Positions 54,480 to 64,000 of a stretch of 64,000 nucleotides of DNA are shown here, piece by piece; position 1 is the first letter of the stretch; every line of letters begins with the position of its first letter. This stretch comes from Muricea muricata (taxonomy: Eukaryota; Cnidaria; Anthozoa; Malacalcyonacea; Plexauridae). The notes beneath the pieces are model-generated. The model saw nothing but the letters and a program-made list of their open reading frames with translations. It did no database searches and was not told the DNA's origin. The stretch is taken from positions 123,938,237 to 124,002,236 of the forward strand of contig OY979716.1 in NCBI GenBank assembly GCA_963855995.1, read 5' to 3'. A program made the position numbers and the translations under genes.

Positions 54480-55110
54480 TAAGTGTGTGGATTCTAGTAT
54501 TGATTTATGTAGCCTCATATTTAGCCAAGATAAATCGGATGAAATTGATCCTGATTATTATTACCTTGGTGAAAAAGTTGATAGAGCTCTTAAGGCATCA
54601 GGTCCTAGGTCACTTTCTCTATTACATAGTAATGTAGGAAGAAGCCTTTCAAAAAAACCTAAATGCAGTAAGTGACATAATTTATTCACGTATTGTAAAG
54701 CGAGACATTTTAGCTATAACAGAGCTCGAGATTAAATTTAACTAGCAATACTGTTACTAATATTAACATACCAAGCCATAATTTTTATTATGTTGACGCT
54801 ATTATACGGAAGCATATATGTCGTAGAGCTGCTATTTAAGTTTGCAAAAATTTCAAATTAATTGAAAGACCAGATTATTTAGTTTTCTATGGATCTTGTT
54901 TAATCATGCTGTGTTGAAATTGAATCGGCCTGGTATTCAAAAAAAGAAAATTCTCATAGGGTGCATACATATAGACACCCAAGAGGAAATATTGAAATAT
55001 TTACGGATCTGCTATAAATGAAGAGCTGAAATTTTTAATCACTGGAAATACCAATTCTATATATTGGGAGTATAGTCAGATATAATTTATTTCCTCCGTT
55101 ATCTGAGGTA
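54480..55110 (+). pseudogene. degraded LINE endonuclease start
   Basis: Scattered plus-strand frames: SLSLLHSNVGRSLSKK, then RDILAITELEIKF, NTVTNINIPSHNFYYVD, GSAINEELKFLI. This order resembles the first third of an APE endonuclease (SLLH.N..S, AITET, F..YVD). Several shifts. Lies in sequence absent from X copy 1. Confidence 0.5.
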
Positions 55111-55176
55111 ACAGCCTACTGTGAAGTATTTAAGTTACGTTTTGTACTAATAACACAATTCCTGTTATTACAAAAC

Positions 55177-55310
55177 CTACTAGAATCAGGGGCAGATCTA
55201 GGATTTTTTAAACGTGAGCCAAAAATTCTGGGCAGTGATCGCTGTGACGTCATACTAATGATGTCACTTATATGATGACGTCATAACGTCATCATATTAG
55301 CATTAACTTT
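55177..55310. mobile_element. hAT-like left end
   Basis: X copy 2 breaks at CTACTAGAAT followed by CAGGGGCAGATCTAGGATTT, similar to common animal hAT termini (CAGGGGCGGATCTAGG). The right end was not identified. Confidence 0.4.
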
Positions 55311-55469
55311 GTTACAGCCGCATTTGAGCTCTACTGCTGTTTTGCTCAATATCAGAACTCATTAGCATGCTTAGGAAAGGCATAAAGAAACGAATCTGAC
55401 ACACAAGCTTTAGTTTATTATACTTGTGGGCATTTGTGATTTGTAATTGATTGCTAATAAAACTTACAT

Positions 55470-56050
55470 ACACAAGATTTCTCTTTTTTGTTTGTTAATT
55501 TTTTGGCCTGCAAAATCTCATACACTTACAATAAGTCACTCACAAGTAGCTGGTATGCTATATCATATTTCATACTCTATGTTGACTGCCTCATATTTCA
55601 TACTCTATGTTGACTGCCTCACAAAGGGACTGTTGTTACTAAATATTGTTTATGTTTGCATGACACCAACATGGTCCATACTACCTATTTGAATATTGTT
55701 TTTTACCTTCCCTAACTCATACATTTACAACAAGACGTCATACAGACTCGGCTTTTATGCTATACCATACTTCATGTTGTAGTTACTGCTTCATTACAAA
55801 GATAGGGATTATTGTTACAAAAAATTGTCCATTGTACATGATACCAATATGGTTTCTATTAACTATTTGAGTATTTCTATTACTAGATATTGTTTTTTAC
55901 CTTCCCTGTCTCATAGATTTACATTTGGTCACTCAGGCCTAACTCGTATATTTCATATTACATGGAGACTGCCCCATTATGAACAAAGAGACTGTTGTCA
56001 CAAAATATTGTTTTATCTTGCTAGACACCAATATGTTATCTATTACTAAA
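55470..56050. repeat. diverged tandem repeat, about 200-bp unit
   Basis: Three diverged units share 'tattgttttttaccttccct', 'tcatattt/tacttcat', 'gactg..tca....aaagaGactGttgt' and 'gacaccaatatggt' in order. The first unit contains an internal 28-29-bp duplication (catatttcatactctatgttgactgcct, about 55562-55618). Confidence 0.6.
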
Positions 56051-56059
56051 TACTAAATA

Positions 56060-57585
56060 ATGAGGGTAAAAAAGTAAAGGAACAAAATGATTAGGCTAAA
56101 AGGTTTTACCAGGTTGAACTCTACCTTCAAAACAAAACAACATGTGAATTGCATCTAAAGCTATATTGTGATTATGCTGGCGAGGTTTAATTAGGCGGTT
56201 AAAAAGCAATTTATATTGCAGCTCACCACAATCAGGGTAGTAGTACATATATTTGTACCTAAAACAGATGAAAGACCCAAAATGCATAGAAATGTTGACC
56301 ACTTGTGACTACTACAATTCAAAATAGCCTCTTTCCTCACTAAGTCATCTTAAGTTAGATAACTATCCAAACAATCTTTGGACACATACAAGGTAGAAGA
56401 TTTTTAAGGCAATAATAGTACTTATCATACTCTTTCATAGCAAACAAAAAGAGGGTGTTGTAAATAAAAAGGAGCATAAATGTAAAGCTTTAGGTTAAAA
56501 TTTCCAAAGGTTGAACTAAACTGTTATCGTCTACCAGTACCAAAGACACAGAACTGTAAAGACAATCACCAGAGACATCAGATCTAGTAGAAATATTTCA
56601 AAATAAATAATATCAATTATCTGTATAGTATCCAATAATACCATAGGCAATGTCATATTTCAGAAATAAATACTGTCAAATAGATCAACAGAACTTTGGT
56701 TCATAAATGACAACATACACAACATAACACACTGTTGTGTTGTGATTTAAAATTTTAAATTGCATTTCAGTGATTTTACAAAGTTTACAACATAAGTTAT
56801 AAAGTACACAACATTGTTTTGGAATCGAGTTGATTCTTGCACCCAACGCAAGTATATACAAATATATTAATATGCTATATATACGAACGAAAGTTGTCCA
56901 TATTTCACACTGCAAATCTGCAATAATTGTATAACCAATAGCACATAAACAAAGTATTGTGGCCCAACTTACCTTATAACATTACACGCTTCGTTCTTTC
57001 CTTTACGAGCATTTTTGGGCACGTAACTTTCGGATCCAAAGTTTCTAGCTAAAGCGTGGTCGGGCTCTTGTGAAGAGCGCAAAAAATTGAATTTTACCCT
57101 TCATTTCGGTGTAAATACTTTTCAAAGGCTTCAGTATCGTATTTGCATGGCACGCAAATCGGTCATGGCCATTGACATATATATATGGTCATGACCGGTC
57201 AAGAATTCTTAGCCAATAGGAATGGCTAATTTTTTTGAATCATCCAATCAGAGGACTCGCTCATTGCACAAACCGGTCAGATCTCTCGCAAGGATCGGTC
57301 AAAATGGCGGATCTCCATGGAGATGACCCTATTGACCAATGAAATAGCTAGAATCTAACATGTGACCAGGCAAAACTAATGGGTAATACCGCTTGTCCAT
57401 CACTTGATAGTATTGCTGTACCAAAGTGTGCCACTGAACGAATTTGACTAAGTGGACTAGAATGCCAAAATTATACACCTCTGCCAGTGAACTGGTGAAC
57501 TCACCGCGCTGCCGCTTCACGAAAAGTAATTAACTGGATTAACTTTGAATATTAATTATCTGCGCATTTAACCCCTGACTAGAAT
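56060..57585. other. no gene seen
   Basis: Only short frames without motifs. A small palindrome (GGTCATG..CATGACC around TATATATA) lies at about 57163-57203. Confidence 0.4.
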
Positions 57586-58052
57586 AACAATACAATACAA
57601 TACAATACAATACAATACAATACAATACAATACAATACAATACAATACAATACAATACAATACAATACAATACAATACAATACAATACAATACAATACAA
57701 TACAATACAATACAATACAATACAATACAATACAATACAATACAATACAATACAATACAATACAATACAATACAATACAATACAATACAATACAATACAA
57801 TACAATACAATACAATACAATACAATACAATACAATACAATACAATACAATACAATACAATACAATACAATACAATACAATACAATACAATACAATACAA
57901 TACAATACAATACAATACAATACAATACAATACAATACAATACAATACAATACAATACAATACAATACAATACAATACAATACAATACAATACAATACAA
58001 TACAATACAATACAATACAATACAATACAATACAATACAATACAATACAATA
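57586..58052 (-). repeat. (TTGTA)n array, 3' tail of LINE G
   Basis: About 466 bp, roughly 93 perfect pentamer copies, starting directly at the LINE G 3' end (..AATAAAGTTTTATTGTATTGTA on the minus strand). It is read as an expanded LINE tail. It gives a spurious CIVLY repeat peptide in several frames. Confidence 0.95.
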
Positions 58053-60330
58053 AAACTTTATTTAAACACGGTAAAAACATCAGTACATTAATTATATGAG
58101 AATAAGTAATGCAACTGCTTTCCAAGTTTGCCGTGTGGGAGTCACTTTATAGATTACAATAATATTGGTTTAACGAATTATTAAAAAGAGTTAACGAACT
58201 AAGCCTTCGTATATTTTGTAAAGTAATGCCCCACTGTAACAAAGGCTCCGTTTTAGATAATTTGTTCGCGGTTTGGGCAGATTTAGTTTTATTTTAGAAT
58301 TTCTTAAATCATACCCAGTACCACGAGCAGAGAAAAGATTTTGAAGATAAGCTGGTGCATCACCTTTCAGTATTTTAAACATGATTTTAGCCTTATAATC
58401 TTTTTACGGCGCAAACTAAGGTTATCTAGATGCAAACTATCCAAAAGAGGGTTGGCGTATGCATCTTAGGGCGACCTCGTGATGACTCTTACTGCTCTGT
58501 TTTGTAATTTCTGCATTTTATTGCTAAAGGTTTCTCTAAGGTTGTCCCAGACTGAGCAGCAATAGTCAAAATGAGGTTGTATCAAAGCTTGATATATCTG
58601 AACAGCCGTTTTCGTGGTTATGAATGATCTAACACGTTTTAATGCACCAATAGCTGAGGCAATCTTGTTTGTTAGTTTCTCAATATGAACTGACCATGAA
58701 AGATGTTTGTCGATATGTATCCTAAGGACTTAACAGTTTTGACTTTGTTGATTTCACTACCGTCAAGTTTAATGGTCATATTATCATGAGTAACGCCGAT
58801 TCTCTGTCGAGATCCAATTGTCATAAACTCTGTTTATGCAATATTTAAGCTTAATTTATTTGTAACAAGCCAAGTTTTCAGACTTTCTAATTCAGAATTA
58901 ATGACACTTTCGAGCTCGCCCGGAGAATCGGTTGCATAGCTTAAACTAGTATCACCTGCAAACATTCTAGGAGTGGCGTGGTGGAGACAATTTGGCAGGT
59001 CGTTAATATAGATAAGAAACAGTAATGGGCCTAAGTTACTTCCTTGCGGGATACCGCATTTTACTGACGCCGAATTTGAGAGTCGATCATTAACTTTACA
59101 TTTTTGTGTCCTGCCAGTAAGATACGACTTAAGGGGGGAGTTAACCTTAAAATATTATATTAGGAAATATTATACAATCAAAATTGGTCAGGTTTTACTG
59201 ATAACCCCCGCAAACTATATATTGCCAAAAACCTTATGATCTGGGGAATCTAAAAAAAATATAAATTGCCTTGAAAATTTCATATTAAGGTGGCTCTTGA
59301 CCTAACTTCAGATTTCCATTTGACTACATTCAAGAAAATATTCCTGTTTGTTTATTTGAGCAATTCTATTTTTTAATGTTCTAAATTAACAAACACATAG
59401 TGACAACTGTTTTAAACCATTTTAGACTGCTATGGTCAATGCCATAGTTTCCTAGTTTTTCTAAAATAATATGATGGTCGATCGTATCAAAAGCTTTTTT
59501 CAAATCAATGAAAACAACCCCATTAAGTAGGCCATTGTCTATATTAACCGACCAGCTGTTAGTAGCCTCCAACAACGTTGCGACAGTACTATGTAGCGAG
59601 CGAAATCCAGATTGACAGGAAGTCAACAGATTGTTGTCGTTAAAATATTTATTAAGTTGATCGAAAACAATTTTCTCAAAAATCTTTGAAACCGTTGGAA
59701 TCACAGATATCGGTCTATAATTACTCGGCTCTCGCTTCGTACCATTCTTATATATTGGTGATACTCTTGGTTCTTTCCATTTGCTTGGAAATATTCCAGT
59801 ATAAATAGATTTCGCAAAAATTTTGTCAAGGAAGGTGCAATTACGTCTGCCACAGTTTTTAATAATTTGTTTGGTATTTTATCAAGACCAGGGGATTTTT
59901 TCTCATCAATCGTTTTTAGCAATCTGTGGACTGTATCAATCGTTGGAATTTCCAGACTAAACGTTTTGTCTGTAGGTATGAGATAATCTTCTGGTTTATA
60001 CTCAGAAGCAGGTATCTCAGCAGCCAGGTCAGCCCCAATGTTTGAGAAATAGCTGTTAAATATTTCAGCTATTTCCCCTGATGAGGTTACCACTTGTTCA
60101 CCTATTTTAATTTCTGGAATTCTTTTAGTTTTCTCACAATTTCGAGAATTTAACTCATTAATCAATTTCCTATGATCTTTTCATATCTCCTTTGTGGATA
60201 TCAAGGTTTTTAGTAAAGTAAAATCGTTTTGCTTTTTTAATTTCATTGTTAACCTGATTTCTCGCGTGTCTATATTCACACCATTTTTCTGAATCTCTAG
60301 AAGAAATAGCTCTCTTCTTTAACTAATCAC
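58053..60330 (-). mobile_element. LINE G: dead CR1/L2-type LINE
   Basis: Minus-strand fragments in order: GEQVVTSSGEIAEIFNSYFS, KKSPGLDKIPNKLLK (RT motif 1), NYRPISVIPTVSKIFEKIVF in a second frame, GVVFIDLKKAFDTIDHHIIL (A), [insertion 59133-59411], GIPQGSNLGPLLFLIYINDL (B), MFAGDTSL at motif C. The catalytic box is AGD instead of ADD, so one catalytic Asp is lost. The C-terminal part is 58382-58191 (MFKILKGDAPAYLQNLFS). Several frameshifts. Confidence 0.85.
59133..59411. mobile_element. TTAA-flanked insertion in LINE G
   Basis: 279 bp flanked by TTAA at 59129-59132 and 59412-59415, inside the RT palm between motifs A and B. Removing it with one TTAA restores an uninterrupted frame across the junction (..KWFK to SYLTGR..). 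TTAA duplication is diagnostic of piggyBac-type elements. No clear TIR symmetry was seen. Confidence 0.75.
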
Positions 60331-60715
60331 GATTAAACATTATAACTAATCATACTAAAACTTTTTTTATAGATCATATCTATACCAACACAAGCACGCT
60401 TATAGAAAAAATCTTAACACTTACCGGTATTCTGTGTAATATATACTCCATAAAATGAAGCAACTAAAATAATTTATAGAAGTTTATGTTTTGCGTGTCT
60501 GTAAATAATGTAAATTGCGATTTACGGATTTTTGAGAATAATAAATATTAGTAGTGGAAGTACGAAGTGGAAGCACACTTAGGACGGCTGTGTTGAATTT
60601 GTTTATGAATTTACGTTGTCTTAGATTGTGTTTTGTATTCGTTACTTGGACAATATTGTAACTACCTCCGGAGAGGATTATCAGTTAGTAGTGTATGTAC
60701 GGTACGAAAGGGCAA

Positions 60716-60830
60716 ATTAACTAGGTTTACTTCCGGTTCATTAACTAGGTTTACTTCCGGTTCATTAACTAGGTTCACTTCCGGTTCATTAGCTAGGTTT
60801 ACTTCCGGTTCATTAACTATGCTGACGTCA
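60716..60830. repeat. 24-bp minisatellite
   Basis: About 4.5 copies of ACTTCCGGTTCATTAACTAGGTTT-type units, in-frame as a repeating LTRFTSGS peptide but probably non-coding. Each unit contains an ACTTCCGG (ETS-like) site. Confidence 0.8.
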
Positions 60831-60947
60831 TAAAAAAAAAATCCAAGATGGCGTCCGGAAAAAATTCCTTAAAAAATTTCCAAAGGAATTTTCAAAAAAA
60901 AAATTGCGAAAATATTTTTTGCCATTTTCATAAATAAAGTGGAAACA

Positions 60948-61669
60948 ATGCCTTTCAAACCCGAACTCATCAAAGTCTCAAAATCAAACGACAAATACAT
61001 CAATTTGGTCCACGGCGAAGACACGATTACTTTTTCTTTAAAAGAATGTTATTCTCATTTTGGATTATCGTTCAACAAGAAGTTTAAGAATTATTCGATC
61101 GGCATTAATATTAAAGACAAGCTTTTTTCAAGGTTAAAATCTGTTGAAGAGAAAGCCGAGGAGTTTTTAGATCGTCCATTAACCAAACCGCTTTTACGGT
61201 GTCTTTTCGAAAGGGACGAATATAAGACTTTGTATTTAAAATTAAGACCTGATCAATTCGACGAAGACATGTTAGACGTAGAATCTGTCTTAGTTTTTGG
61301 TCTCATTACGGTAACTGCTATTTACAAAGCACTGGATGAAAAATTGAATTTGCCCCAAATTTGCCAGGTGCAAATATGTTGCAAATATGAAATTTGCAAA
61401 GCTTTGCAACCAGTGCAAAGGTGGCAATGGCCGAATTTGCCACAAAAACGGGCAAATTCGGCCATTGCCACCTTTGCACTGGTTGCAAAGCTTTGCAATA
61501 TTCATATTTGCAACATATTTGCACCTGGCAAATTTGGGGCAAATTCAATTTTTCATCCAGTGAAGGCCACGAGCACCCGTCTCTTTTGGTTCGCGTCGAC
61601 GAACTCGAAATAAAAAAGGCACCTTCGCGTGAGAAACCCGAAGTCAAGCCTTTGTGCGAAGACGATTAA
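60948..61669 (+). pseudogene. virus-like cluster ORF 1, interrupted by a MITE
   Basis: ATG 60948 (MPFKPELIKVSKSN) opens a frame reading NLVHGEDTITFSLKEC, SHFGLSFNKKF and LRPDQFDEDMLDVESV. It runs into a 233-bp palindrome at 61330. After the palindrome the frame continues (VRVDELEIKKAP) to TAA 61669. Coding bases on the two sides total 162 codons exactly. No family recognised. It opens a set of four or five tightly spaced small genes. Confidence 0.55.
61330..61562. mobile_element. CACTG-type MITE
   Basis: Nearly perfect palindrome with ends CACTGGATGAAAAATTG and its complement, flanked by AAG on both sides (61327-61329 and 61563-61565). CACTR termini with a 3-bp duplication fit CACTA/EnSpm-type elements. 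It disrupts the cluster ORF 1. Confidence 0.75.
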
Positions 61670-61722
61670 AAAGCGAAATCGCGAGTTTAAAAATTTGTTT
61701 TTACAAAACAAACAAAAACAAC

Positions 61723-61902
61723 ATGTTTTGTAAAAGGTGTCATAAGAAGATCATTAAAGTTGTTAAAAATATGCACGAAGCAAGAAACAAATGCATACGC
61801 GGTCACGGCGCCCCCATTTACGTGGCAACCGGGGAACTAACATGGGTAAGGAACAATGCTCTTTCCGAACGGGAATCGGGGCGGTATAATTCTAGAAAGT
61901 GA
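61723..61902 (+). CDS. virus-like cluster ORF 2, small Cys/His protein
   Basis: 59 residues, MFCKRCHKKIIKVVKN, with C..C near the N-terminus and a later C..GH, then GAPIYVATGELTWVRNN. Possible zinc ribbon. Starts 54 bp after ORF 1. Family unknown. Confidence 0.45.
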   Translation: MFCKRCHKKIIKVVKNMHEARNKCIRGHGAPIYVATGELTWVRNNALSERESGRYNSRK

Positions 61903-61935
61903 TTAAATTTTTAACGTACACACGTTAGGAATTTT

Positions 61936-62145
61936 TTATTCTTCTTCTTTAATGGTAATTATGTCTTTTTCTTCTTTAACGTTTGGTACTTCGTAAGTCT
62001 TCTTTGCTTTTCTTTCAATGGCAAATTGGAAGTTTGTTTCTACCCCATCGGGGCCCTTTGCCATGTGTAATCCAAATAGGATTTTCCTTCTTTCGCATAC
62101 GTCTTTGTTAGCCTTGTTTACGTTTTTTGAGGATGCACAACCCAT
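61936..62145 (-). CDS. virus-like cluster ORF 3, N-myristoylation-type start
   Basis: 69 residues on the minus strand starting MGCASSKNVNKANKD. MGC..S is the classic dual myristoyl/palmitoyl acceptor, so a membrane-attached product is plausible. The C-terminus is acidic and Lys-rich (IITIKEEE). Opposite in strand to its neighbours. Unknown function. Confidence 0.45.
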   Translation of the reverse strand: MGCASSKNVNKANKDVCERRKILFGLHMAKGPDGVETNFQFAIERKAKKTYEVPNVKEEKDIITIKEEE

Positions 62146-62199
62146 ATTTTTTATAAAAAATTGGTGTTTTTGAAACTTGAGTAGTTTCAAAAAATAAAA

Positions 62200-62810
62200 A
62201 TGTCTGACGAAATTAAGGACCGAACTGTTTACATGTTATGCAGGAAGGACAAAAAGGAAGATGATGGTCTCGATTTATATATATAGGGAGCACGTCGTTA
62301 CCTTTGAAAGAACGGTTGCGTTGTCATAGGTCTGACGCCAAAAGTTTAAAGAATGGTGGTACTAGAGTCTACAAACGGATGCGTGAAATTGGGTTACAAA
62401 ACTGGAAGATAATTCCGTTGTTAACATTTGCGTGCGATAAAAAAACTATTTTTGAGTTCGAGAAACAGTGGATCGGTTTAATAGGTCCCGATCTAAATAT
62501 GGTATCGCCTATTACTGATCAAAAGGAATATAGTGCAACTTACCATAAAGCTAACAAAACAGCAATTAACCAAAGGCATAAAGTTTACCATCAAAATAAT
62601 CGGGATGCTATTTTAAAACAGAGTGCAGAATATAGGATGGCTAATAGAGATATGCTTTTAGAAAAGGATAAAAAATATAGGGAGGATAACGCACAAAAAG
62701 GGAAGTATCATTGTGATGTTTGCAACCATTCTTTTGGGTATAAGAAGGATTTAAAAAAACATCTCGACACTTTGAAGCATTCTAATGCATATATGAATTC
62801 TATCGACTAA
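62200..62810 (+). pseudogene. GIY-YIG endonuclease with C2H2 zinc finger
   Basis: ATG 62200 (MSDEIKDRTVYMLC) gives the GIY-like strand; LDLY leads into the YIG element. At that point a TA-dinucleotide gain in TTATATATATAG (about 62274-62286) shifts the frame. The continuation from about 62287 has LPLKERLRCHRSDAKSLKNG (catalytic Arg helix), WKIIPLLTFACDKK, and FEFEKQWIGLIGPDLNM (metal-binding Glu). A Lys/Asn-rich linker and a C-terminal zinc finger (CDVCNHSFGYKKDLKKHLDT, LKH) follow. Without the 2-base gain it would be about 203 residues. Unlike the PLE nuclease it is not attached to an RT. Confidence 0.75.
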
Positions 62811-62817
62811 ATAAATA

Positions 62818-63185
62818 ATGAGTTTACTATTTGGGTATTCATCTGGTTTTGATGACGTACAAGAAGAAGACTTAGACATGAATAATAATAAAATTATAAA
62901 TCTACCGGATCCATCAACAGGTTCGGAACCTGTAACAAAAAGTTACGCGGACACACATTATTCGGGTGGGGGTTAGGGTTAGGGTTAAATCCTACGCCGT
63001 CGCACGGGACTTCTGCCGTGTCGAAGGATTTCGCAGATTCCAAATACGTTGAGAAAAATGCAGACATCGATATGAAAAACAACCGTATTTTAAATTTACC
63101 ATTTCCTCAAAGTTTAGGTGAACCCATAACAAAAGCATTTGCCGATATGCACATTCTAGATAATTTCACTACTGGACACTGCTAG
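62818..63185 (+). pseudogene. tail-fibre-like repeat protein
   Basis: ATG 62818 (MSLLFGYSSGFDDV) leads to DMNNNKIINLPDPSTGSEPV and TKSYADTHY. After a shift in a G run, a second unit reads DMKNNRILNLPFPQSLGEPI and TKAFADMH, with SKDFADSKYVEKNADI between. The repeated [D-M-x-N-N-x-I-x-N-L-P-x-P ... EP-x-TK-x-(Y/F)AD] unit resembles collar/neck repeats of phage tail fibres and proteins of large DNA viruses. The frame break lies at 62965-62975, inside the TTAGGG-like run. Confidence 0.55.
62966..62986 (+). repeat. short TTAGGG-type run within coding sequence
   Basis: GGGTTAGGGTTAGGGTTA looks like interstitial telomeric repeat, but in the frame that continues the fibre-like protein it encodes alternating Gly-Leu. 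It coincides with the frameshift. Confidence 0.6.
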
Positions 63186-63186
63186 A

Positions 63187-64000
63187 ATGGATAGACCTGC
63201 TCAGTCGAGCCTGCTCGTTATTGATGAAAAAGACAAACTTAAGTGGCGGGGAAATTTTGAAGAATTTGAGTATTTTGTTGAGGATATACTACAGGTTGTT
63301 GGAAAGTGGAACGTTCCTGGTGGCGGTTCTAGGCAGATTACAAACGAGGAAATAAGAATCCGATTATATGACAACGGTTCTGTAACCTTACTTGGCCCGA
63401 AAGCTAAAGAAATTAATGAAAAGCTGCGGGACATGGTAGTGGTATGTAAGCTAAACTGTAAAGAATTCGGTCTAATAAACATTGCTTCGACTTCGAGTAC
63501 TAATGAGCTTAATAAATTAGACCAAGGTCAAACATGCAATCGTCAGACAAGTTTGGTTAATGAAAGTTTGTTGAATACAGTAGATGAACGGGCTGTGTCT
63601 AACATATCTAAGAATACTGACGCGGAAGTTAATTCCGAACTGATGAACGTGTTGCCTCTTGAAATTGGAGTAAAAGATATGCAAACTCAACTGAATGCTC
63701 TAAATAGTGCTTTTGAGAATTATCGGTCAGAGGCATCCATCGTTTTAACTGACCTGGTCAGTAATCAAGAGTCACTTAGTGAGTCAGCAGTAAGTAAACA
63801 TAAAGAAGAAATAAGCCAACTTCGCTATTAAAACACTATTCTAAAAGATGAAAATAAGGCTCTTTGCGACCGATTAGAACAGTTACGATCTCAGAATGCA
63901 GAGCGTCTAAACTATTCTGCCACCTCTGTTGAAAATATGACGGAAGAGTTGAACCCCCTTCGCAGTAGACAAAAAGATATGGAAGCCATTATACGTAAGC
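63187..64000 (+). CDS. LINE ORF1-type protein (runs off window)
   Basis: ATG 63187 (MDRPAQSSLLVIDEKD). The first 85 residues (LKWRGNFEEFEYFVEDIL, GKWNVPGGG, VTLLGPKAKEINEKLRDMV) align by eye with the start of LINE D ORF1 (LVWNGSLKDLKTL, GKW, TICFDRPKADDLV..). A coiled coil follows; after an in-frame TAA (63829) the same frame continues with LKDENKALCDRLEQLRSQN, parallel to LRDENKALNSKF in LINE D. CCCH fingers would lie beyond the window. Either a stop-mutated copy or readthrough. Confidence 0.6.

Larger units (their letters stand above)
51240..60690. repeat. repeat X copy 2, broken by insertions
   Basis: Matches X copy 1 in order but is interrupted by about 0.5 kb near 51534-52044 (tRNA-like tandem repeat), 1.0 kb at about 54114-55114 (LINE endonuclease scrap region) and 5.2 kb at about 55177-60344 (hAT-like end, satellite, LINE G). 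Comparison with copy 1 gives pre-insertion sequence for each. Confidence 0.7.

Noticed and set aside
57586-58052. CRISPR-like array
   Set aside because: Perfect pentamers without spacers in an intron-containing animal genome.
57539-58125. Long open frames encoding CIVLY repeats
   Set aside because: Translation of the (TTGTA)n array; a pentamer repeat without stop codons is open in several frames by composition.
62966-62986. Chromosome end or telomere fusion
   Set aside because: Only three TTAGGG units, embedded in a coding context.

Overview
This is animal nuclear DNA: AT-rich, intron-containing and dominated by mobile elements. Penelope-like elements (PLEs), APE-type LINEs, Harbinger-like and other TIR elements and an LTR element point to a marine invertebrate, most likely a cnidarian. 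That is inference from element content; no species-diagnostic gene is present.

The one clearly intact host gene is a six-exon flavin L-amino-acid oxidase (LAAO-like) on the minus strand, 33662 to 14796. Its exons join in phase to 611 codons including the stop, with consensus splice sites. Its introns hold most of the middle of the window. Intron 4 (17086-24561) contains three broken PLEs, several hammerhead ribozymes and long (TA)n arrays. Intron 1 contains a 2.76 kb TIR element carrying exons of a zinc-binding gene.

Layout: 1-6 kb, a possible small three-exon gene with a LINE and a Harbinger-like element in its introns. 6.9-8 kb, a LINE 3' end. 8.4-8.7 kb, a gene fragment. 9.4-11.9 kb, a TIR-bounded segment with a decayed ORF series containing a 2A ribosome-skipping motif followed by a protease-like domain. 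14.2-34.1 kb, the LAAO-like gene and its nested elements. 34.4-41.3 kb, nested LINEs, one with a two-CCCH-finger ORF1. 41.5-42.5 kb, a foldback-like element. 43.0-46.0 kb and 51.2-60.7 kb, two copies of one repeat (X), separated by an LTR retrotransposon whose empty site survives near 34.26 kb. 57.6-60.3 kb, a dead LINE with a 466-bp (TTGTA)n tail. 60.9-63.2 kb, a compact virus-like cluster: two small unknown ORFs, a GIY-YIG nuclease with a C2H2 finger, and a protein with phage-tail-fibre-like repeats. A second copy of the LINE ORF1 family runs off the right end.

The most interesting signals are (1) the 2A-plus-protease remnant at 10.3-10.8 kb, (2) a series of canonical and divergent hammerhead ribozymes tied to PLE ends and (TA)n arrays at 18.4-24.3 kb, (3) the virus-like cluster at 61-63 kb, and (4) Harbinger-type elements whose TIRs contain or abut the start codons of internal genes. 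All calls come from reading the sequence; no searches or folding programs were run.
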